The translations under genes were made by a program, and so were the position numbers. A stretch of DNA of 10,835 nt, taken from positions 159,580-170,414 of the forward strand of contig MU646879.1 in assembly GCA_026770585.1 (NCBI GenBank). The letters are read 5' to 3'. The notes beneath the pieces were generated by a model, which saw nothing but the letters and a program-made list of their open reading frames with translations, was not told the DNA's origin and did not search any database. Positions 6,825 through 10,835 of this stretch are shown here, one piece after another (the first letter of the stretch is position 1; every line of letters begins with the position of its first letter). Source of the DNA: Baffinella frigidus. Its lineage: Eukaryota; Cryptophyceae; Cryptomonadales; Baffinellaceae.

Positions 6825-7370
6825 GTGCGGCCGCGCTGCCCTCCTGTCGTCGTGTGTCTTCCCCGGGGAGACTTGGGCGCTGGGGGGGCTTGCCCTCGGG
6901 CCTTCATCAGCGTGGGCGGACCTTTTTTGGCGGCCAGGTTCCTACCCTACATGTAGTCTTACACGGCCTTCGCGGAAGGGAATACATGGTGGCCATGTTC
7001 GTTTCGATCCGTAATGAACGCACCGTTCTCTCTCCAACCCTACTGTGGAAACGCTGCCGGAGAGAGGAGAGCCCCCTCCAGGGCTCTCCAGCTCTCTCGA
7101 GCACCCCCCCCCAATCGGGCGTATCCCAGGCCCCTCCTGAGGCTGGAATCACACTCAATGAAGCGTGGCGCCTCTGCAGGCTGTTCGTTTTCGACAAACA
7201 TTCACTCACGAGATCGGAGCGAACGAAAGAACACCTACAATGTAGCATCTAGCATGCTGCGGCGAAATCGCGCCAAAAAATCCCGCCTAGACAGGCGCCC
7301 ACCCAGGACCAGGCCCCTCTCTCACCTGTGGCTGGCCCCGTGCCTGCCACCCCCTTCCCACCCACCCTAC
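6825..7370. other. no supportable gene; overlapping open frames on both strands
   Basis: Open frames of 113-141 codons overlap here in several frames (for example 6854-7252 plus, 6907-7248 minus). This is typical of GC-rich non-coding DNA. None has a recognisable motif or splice-supported extension. A small hairpin (GAGAGCCC / GGGCTCTC, about 7068-7089) and scattered GTTCGTTT/AACGAAC inverted words suggest another decayed element. Confidence 0.5.
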
Positions 7371-7835
7371 TACAGGGGTACCTCGTTTACAAGAAACCGG
7401 AGATCTGAAAACGCCCGCCCTCCGTTCCTTAATTATTAAGAAACTCAGTGAGAACGCCCGCCCTCCGTTTCTTAATTTTTAAGAAACTCAGTGGAAAGGC
7501 CCGCCTTCCGTTCCTTAATTATTAAGGAACTGTTTGCCCGAAACGTGAAGTACCTCAGCAAATGTTGGGAATTTTCAGGGGTTTGAGGTCCCTACCACCC
7601 ATCGTGGAGGGTTTCGAGGTCCCTACAACTCATCCTCCCAAGGATTTGACGAAATTCGACCTTCCGTTCCTTGTTTATTAAGAAACTCCGTGAAAACGCC
7701 CGCCCTCCGTTCCTTAATTATTAAGAAACTCAGTGAGGACACCCGCCCTCCGTTCCTTGTTTATTAAGAAACTCTGACAACAAAAACGCCTTGTTTCTTA
7801 TGTGGACTGTTTCTTATACTTGAGGTACCCCTGTA
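7371..7835. mobile_element. TACAGGGG-family element, enlarged copy 4 with internal tandem array
   Basis: Its ends match the family (TACAGGGGTACCTCG at 7371 and GAGGTACCCCTGTA to 7835) but it is 465 bp rather than about 120. The interior holds about six ~45-bp units (near 7408, 7452, 7498, 7663, 7693, 7740) reading CGCCCGCCCTCCGTTCCTTA then ATTATTAAGAAACTCAGTG. Each unit contains a small palindrome. A pair of GGGTTTGAGGTCCCTAC-like repeats sits between them. Confidence 0.7.
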
Positions 7836-7966
7836 CCCCTCACTCGCTGCTGCGGGCGTGTGTGTGCAGCCGGCCTACCCCCCCCCCCCCTGCCTTCGGT
7901 GAGGGCCTAGCCCTCCCTCGGACCTATCCCTCGCCATCCTCGATGCACGCACGGTCCTGACCCACC

Positions 7967-7979
7967 ACCAGTCGGTGCT
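7967..7979 (-). pseudogene. possible 13-bp echo of the purF stop-codon end
   Basis: The bases encoding Ser-Thr-Asp-Trp at the end of purF (AGCACCGACTGGT) recur here on the same strand, but the stop codon is replaced by TGG. It is short enough to be chance and is listed because it continues the exon-edge copy pattern. Confidence 0.3.
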
Positions 7980-7989
7980 AGGAGGCAGG

Positions 7990-8104
7990 TACAGGGGTAC
8001 CTCGCTCAGAAGAAACTGCCCCCCCCCTAGGACAACCGCAGGGCCCTAGGCATGGGCCTACAGGAGGGTCCTAGGGGGGGGCGGTTTCTTATGGTACCCC
8101 TGTA
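7990..8104. mobile_element. TACAGGGG-family element, copy 5
   Basis: A 115-bp foldback with ends TACAGGGGTACCTCGCTCAG and TTCTTATGGTACCCCTGTA. The right arm lacks the GAGCGAG segment. The arms continue GCCCCCCCCTAGGAC / GTCCTAGGGGGGGGC. Confidence 0.75.
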
Positions 8105-8266
8105 CGCGTCGTCTCCCCCTCCCCCAAGGCCAGTGCCTCAACCCTCTGGGCGTCGCCAACAAGCAACGCCCGCTCACCGCTCACCCGTCGCAGGCACCCC
8201 TTATCCTAGAGGCTTTCCCCGAGTACAGTCGACCAAACGACCCGTCCTGGACTAGCCACACTCCGC

Positions 8267-10295
8267 TTACCAGTCGGTGCTGGTGTGGGTGGCGACGGGG
8301 ACAGGGTACACGCCCGTGAAGCACGCGCGGCAGAACGCGTGCCTGCGTTGGGGTTTCGGGTTTCAATCTCCATAGAAGTATTAATTAATTGCTTTTGGAC
8401 AACGAAAATTACTACACGATTTGCTCATAAAAGTAAAAGTAAAGCATTTGTGTAGTAAATTTCGTTGCGCCAAAAGCAATTAATTAATACTTTTGTGGAG
8501 ATGAGTTTAGAGATTCGGGATGAGGGATTACTTAGTCGCGGAGGAGCAGGTGGCAGCAAGCCGAGAGAGTCTCGCTGCACCCTAACCTACACCCTACGCA
8601 CTGAACCCTATTTTTGATGTAGGGTGTAGGGTGTAGGGTGTAGGGTGTAGGGTGTAGGGTGTAGGGTGTAGGGGTTACTTGGTGGCGGAGGAGCGGGTCG
8701 CCGCCTCGACGAGGCCCTCGGGGGTCAGGAAGCCCAGGGAGTCGACGCGCAGGAACTCGGACATCTTTTGGATGTCGCCGCCGTGCCTGGTGCAGGATGC
8801 ACGGTTTAGGGTTCAGGGGGTTCATCCAGCAACATCTTTAATTTACAAGAAAATGGATCCCTATTTGTTCATAGGAGTTGGACGATGGTTAATTAGGGCC
8901 CTAAGTAAATTCAATTAGGACCAGAACCCGGTTTGATAGGCCAGGGGGTCGCCGCCGTGCCTGCGGAAGAGGCGGGGACCGTCAGGATCGGTCTCGGTGT
9001 GTTTGGGCGAAGCGATTTCGTGGAAACACTTGTAATTTATAAACCGAATTTCATTCAAGATTACTATACGTTTGCTTGAATGTTACTAGTAAAGATCGTT
9101 CTGTGTAGTAAATGTCATTGAACCTAGGAGTAAATTTCATTGAACCCAGTTTATAAATTACAAGTGTTTGCGTATGAGAGTGTAAAGCGAGAGGGGAGAG
9201 AGAGAGCGAGCGAGCGAGAGGGGGGGGGGGGTTGATGAGGGGGTTACTTGTTAGCGACAAGCATTGGTCTCTCTCAGGCTATTTGTGCCAAGCGATTAGT
9301 TGAGCCCGGGCTCCTTCCCGCTCCAAACTTTGAACGACAGACCCAGAATGGCAACTTAAGAAAAGTCCGTCAACCCACAGGTGTAAAACGAGGATATGTT
9401 TATATATATATTTATATTTATATATTTCTATGTATATATATATATATATCTATAAATATATATTTAGAGAGAGAACGCGCGAGAGATTGGGAGGGGAGGT
9501 GACTTGTTGGCAAGGAGCTCCTCCTTGGAGGGGAAGTCCATGCCGTAGAAGCACGGGTCTGTCACGGGGGGCGAGGAGATGCGCACGTGCACCGCCTTGG
9601 CACCTGCACGCGCAACGCCACGTCAAATGTTGTCTAACATCACGTCAAATGTTGTCCCTGTCCATGCGCAACATCTCGTCAAATGTTGTTGCTGCATGCT
9701 GAAGTTGACACTGGACACCGCGTCACAGCTGTCCCTGGGGCGGCGACGAGATGCGCACATGCACCGCCTTTGCGCCTGGTTGAGGGTTTCGGGTTCAAGG
9801 TCTAGTGGTTAAAGTGTAGGGTTTCTGATACACCACAGGGGTTTTCGGAACGAGGCGGGCTGGGGGCCCGCCACCGCGTGTATATAACCTGACAACACAA
9901 CCTGGCACGCTTGGAGGAGGAGGGGGGGATTCGGAGCGGGGAGGGTACCAGCGCCGTAGATGAGGGACACGAGGGCCTTGGCGGTGGTGCCGCGCACGAT
10001 CGAGTCGTCGATCTCTCTCCCGAGGGGGGTCGGTGAGATTACTACACATATGGTGTCCATCTATTTCCTAATTTACTGCACACCGGGGCGAGATGGGGGG
10101 CGCGATGGGGTTTAGGTGGACGTAGGTGGACGGAAGGGATTTAGATGGCTGGGGTGTAGATGGCTGGGGCGCACCAGCGCCGTAGATGAGGGAGACGAGG
10201 GCCTTGGCGGTGGTGCCGCGCACGATGGAGTCGTCGATGACGATCACGGTCTTGCCCTTGAGCACGTGCTCCATCGGGTTGAACTTGCAGAGCAC
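8267..10295 (-). CDS. purF: amidophosphoribosyltransferase (glutamine PRPP amidotransferase), C-terminal part, four exons
   Basis: The enzyme makes 5-phosphoribosylamine from PRPP and glutamine, the committed step of purine synthesis. Exons in transcription order are A 10295-10175, B 9603-9504, C 8786-8679 and D 8342-8267 (stop TAA at 8269-8267). All junctions are in phase. Exon A holds the PRPP-binding motif [13 protein letters not shown], preceded by a Lys-Phe-Asn-Pro segment typical of the family. Exon B encodes VHVRISSPP, then [17 protein letters not shown], matching the family's PCxYGIDxPxxxEL block. Exon C encodes [20 protein letters not shown], then TPEGLVEAA. Exon D encodes [12 protein letters not shown] and ends ...TSTDW. 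The CxxC of exon D fits two ligands of the Fe-S cluster found in many homologues, and the exon-B Cys may be another. The glutaminase and N-terminal PRT parts lie beyond the right edge. Plant-type homologues are plastid-targeted; that cannot be tested here. Confidence 0.93.
8366..8502. mobile_element. MITE-like element in the purF C/D intron
   Basis: The outer arms are ATCTCCATAGAAGTATTAAT and its near complement, ending ATACTTTTGTGGAGAT. The inner inverted repeat CAACGAAAATTACTACAC / GTGTAGTAAATTTCGTTG matches the core of the elements at 550-690 and 9024-9169. TA is present at the left end but TG at the right. Confidence 0.75.
8532..8583 (-). pseudogene. echo of the 3' end of purF exon C, with donor
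   Basis: The last 26 bases (Ala-Ala-Thr-Cys-Ser-Ser-Ala-Thr-AA|GTAATCCC) copy exon C's Ala-Ala-Thr-Arg-Ser-Ser-Ala-Thr-AA|GTAACCCC. Five bases differ, four of them synonymously. Upstream, GACTCTCTCGGCTT copies the exon's Asp-Ser-Leu-Gly-Phe codons, with about 25 bases deleted between the two parts, so the copy is frameshifted internally. It lies in the C/D intron, beyond the minisatellite. Confidence 0.75.
8618..8674. repeat. heptamer minisatellite (GTGTAGG)n
   Basis: About eight perfect units of TGTAGGG, one base different from the telomere heptamer TTTAGGG. It begins within a few bases of exon C's donor on the purF strand. Inverted ACACCCTAC words at 8585-8597 could pair with it. Confidence 0.85.
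8948..8960 (-). pseudogene. echo of the 5' end of purF exon C, with acceptor
   Basis: The acceptor CGCCTCTTCCGCAG is followed by GCACGGCGGCGAC, identical to the first 13 bases of exon C (G completing Lys, then His-Gly-Gly-Asp), and then diverges. Its pyrimidine tract is better than that of the real exon C acceptor (CATCCTGCACCAG). Confidence 0.65.
9024..9169. mobile_element. MITE-like element in the purF B/C intron
   Basis: The arms AAACACTTGTAATTTATAAAC and its exact complement (ending GTGTTT at 9169) enclose a core with ATTACTATACG and CTGTGTAGTAAATGTCATTG, shared with the elements at 550 and 8366. Inside the right half, GTAAATTTCATTGAACC is duplicated. It lies between the two purF exon-edge echoes. 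Confidence 0.75.
9195..9232. repeat. GA/GAGC-rich tract ending in a G homopolymer
   Basis: AGAGAGAGAGCGAGCGAGCG then about 11 consecutive G. On the purF strand the G run is the C-rich tract just downstream of the echo donor. Confidence 0.7.
9248..9262 (-). pseudogene. echo of the 3' end of purF exon B, with donor
   Basis: It reads Leu-Val-Ala-Asn-AA|GTAACCCC against the exon's Leu-Leu-Ala-Asn-AA|GTCACCTC. The differences are one conservative replacement plus synonymous changes. It is short, but its position and retained donor match the pattern of the longer echoes. Confidence 0.6.
9395..9466. repeat. TA-rich microsatellite
   Basis: Imperfect TATATATA runs with occasional TTTA and CTA interruptions, followed by a short GA run. 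Open frames here encode Tyr-Ile repeats and are artefacts. It lies in the purF B/C intron between exon B and its echo. Confidence 0.85.
9620..9690. repeat. three copies of ACGTCAAATGTTGT
   Basis: Copies lie at 9620-9633, 9642-9655 and about 9677-9690, the last starting TCGTC. They lie just upstream of exon B's acceptor on the purF strand, between exon B and the echo of its 5' end. Confidence 0.75.
9739..9775 (-). pseudogene. echo of the 5' end of purF exon B, with acceptor
   Basis: After an AACCAG acceptor, the sequence encodes [13 protein letters not shown], exactly as the start of exon B. Five bases differ (in the Gly, Ala, His, Ser and Pro codons) and all are third-position synonymous changes. 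Similarity ends abruptly at the next codon. Confidence 0.85.
9949..10012 (-). pseudogene. 64-bp echo of the 3' end of purF exon A, with donor
   Basis: It is identical to 10175-10238 except for two bases, both synonymous (Ser TCC/TCG, Val GTC/GTG). It encodes [20 protein letters not shown] plus Ala and keeps the donor CTG|GTACCCTC. Upstream similarity stops at the Ile codon. It covers the core of the PRPP motif but cannot make a full exon. Confidence 0.9.
10013..10170. repeat. degenerate short tandem repeats in the purF A/B intron
   Basis: Words such as GTGGACGTAGGTGGACG and TAGATGGCTGGGGTGTAGATGG repeat between about 10115 and 10170. The rest is spacer. No coding signal apart from the flanking exon and echo. 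Confidence 0.5.
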
Positions 10296-10508
10296 CTGCA
10301 TACGCGTTCACGGTTCAGCACGCCACACGCTGGGCACGTGGTGTCCTCGGAGAGACGATGCGCGCATGCCCTCCCATGCGTGCCACCCAGCGTGTGGCGC
10401 CGCCACGTCACCAGCACGTCGTCAGCACGTCAGCACATGTCCGCAGGTCCGCAGAGAATGAGACGTTTGTTAATGCCAACACGACCGGCATGGATGCACC
10501 CCCACCGA

Positions 10509-10527
10509 TCACGTGCTCCATCAGGGG
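10509..10527 (-). pseudogene. short echo of purF exon A interior
   Basis: CCTGATGGAGCACGTGATC resembles exon A's CCCGATGGAGCACGTGCTC (Pro-Met-Glu-His-Val). It is short, so chance is possible, but it lies in the same intron as the longer echo at 10626-10664. Confidence 0.4.
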
Positions 10528-10625
10528 GGCGGGTGGGCGCGGGGCGTGGTCACGCGCAGAGAGAGAGAGAGAGCGAGCTTTATTCCTACCGACACGGTCT
10601 TACACCCCCACCCAGGCCTGGGTCT

Positions 10626-10664
10626 GAGCACGGGCTCTGTCAGGTGGAACTTGCACAGCTCTTG
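10626..10664 (-). pseudogene. diverged echo of the 5' end of purF exon A
   Basis: The minus strand reads Leu-Cys-Lys-Phe-His-Leu-Thr-Glu-Pro-Val-Leu against exon A's [11 protein letters not shown]. It is preceded by an AAG rather than a clean CAG acceptor. It is more diverged than the A/B echoes. Confidence 0.55.
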
Positions 10665-10724
10665 CCGCCGGGGGGGCGTGTGCCACGTCAGAAAGCCAGT
10701 ACGCGCACAGAGAGGCGAGGACGC

Positions 10725-10773
<49 letters not shown>

Positions 10774-10777
10774 GAGA
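10725..10777. repeat. (GA)n microsatellite
   Basis: About 25 GA dinucleotides with one ATAG interruption; a shorter run lies at 10558-10573. On the purF strand it is a CT tract within the intron. Confidence 0.9.
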
Positions 10778-10796
10778 AAGCGCCAAGGAAAGTGAG

Positions 10797-10798
<2 letters not shown>

Positions 10799-10835
<37 letters not shown>
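10799..10835. repeat. (TA)n microsatellite at window end
   Basis: Uninterrupted AT repeat reaching the right edge. Confidence 0.95.

Larger units (their letters stand above)
10296..10835 (-). other. purF: purF intron upstream of exon A
   Basis: No further exon was recognised before the right edge. The region holds two partial echoes of exon A's 5' part, ACGTCAGCACGTC-type direct repeats near 10405-10436, and GA and TA microsatellites at the end. The preceding exon must lie outside the window. Confidence 0.6.

Noticed and set aside
6699-6956. Open frame with MSEAPLYWGTSLIRN-like sequence
   Set aside because: The peptide is a translation of the TACAGGGG element ends and recurs with each copy.
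6854-7439. Possible gene in overlapping open frames of 113-141 codons
   Set aside because: Several frames on both strands are equally open, and no motif, splice support or codon signal separates them.
7371-7835. CRISPR-like array in the ~45-bp tandem units
   Set aside because: Units are contiguous or irregularly spaced without unique spacers, lie inside a eukaryotic foldback element, and have no cas genes nearby.
8532-8825. 97-codon minus-strand open frame as a separate gene
   Set aside because: It reads exon C of purF in the wrong frame and continues through the heptamer minisatellite.
9248-9702. Plus-strand open frames with Tyr-Ile repeats
   Set aside because: They are translations of a TA microsatellite inside the purF intron.
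9795-10060. A second complete purF exon or tandem gene
   Set aside because: Only the last 64 bases of exon A are copied; the sequence before the Ile-Asp-Asp codons is unrelated, so it is a partial echo.

Overview
The window is nuclear DNA from a eukaryote with GC-rich coding sequence, many short spliceosomal introns and very dense repeats. It opens with a telomere-like array of CCCTAAA heptamers alternating with CCCCAAA, and TTTAGGG-type repeats recur inside. This fits a microalga or other plant-, cryptophyte-, haptophyte- or dinoflagellate-like protist. I cannot name the species. No rRNA, tRNA, CRISPR or prokaryotic operon structure was seen.

Layout: (1) 1-1300, telomere-like array, then three palindromic MITE-like elements, minisatellites and small hairpin repeats, with no convincing gene. 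(2) 1527-2424 minus strand, a probable multi-exon gene of unknown function. (3) 2425-2628, a short divergent intergenic region. (4) 2629-3896 plus strand, possibly continuing to 4842, a secreted or ER-lumenal EF-hand protein in at least four exons, with phase-compatible splice junctions that rebuild a complete EF-hand loop across an intron. (5) 4370-8260, a gene-poor block of nested inverted repeats, including a 1.5 kb inverted-repeat structure and a family of about 120 bp elements with TACAGGGGTACC ends. (6) 8267-10295 minus strand, the last four exons of amidophosphoribosyltransferase (PurF/GPAT, first committed step of purine synthesis). Its 5' exons lie beyond the right edge. The window ends in GA and TA microsatellites within the upstream purF intron.

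The most unusual signal is a set of 'exon-edge echoes'. Introns of purF, and of the EF-hand gene, contain partial copies of the adjoining exon ends, each keeping its splice site. In the purF A/B intron the order is exon A, copy of A's 3' end, copy of B's 5' end, exon B. The copies would splice in frame and differ from the real exons only at synonymous positions (7 of 7 differences). The introns also have unusual C-rich 5' splice sites (GTNNCCC rather than GTRAGT). Together these suggest intron growth by boundary duplication, introner-like insertion with long target duplications, or insertion of a paralogous junction into its own intron. The two recognised genes have no evident functional link.
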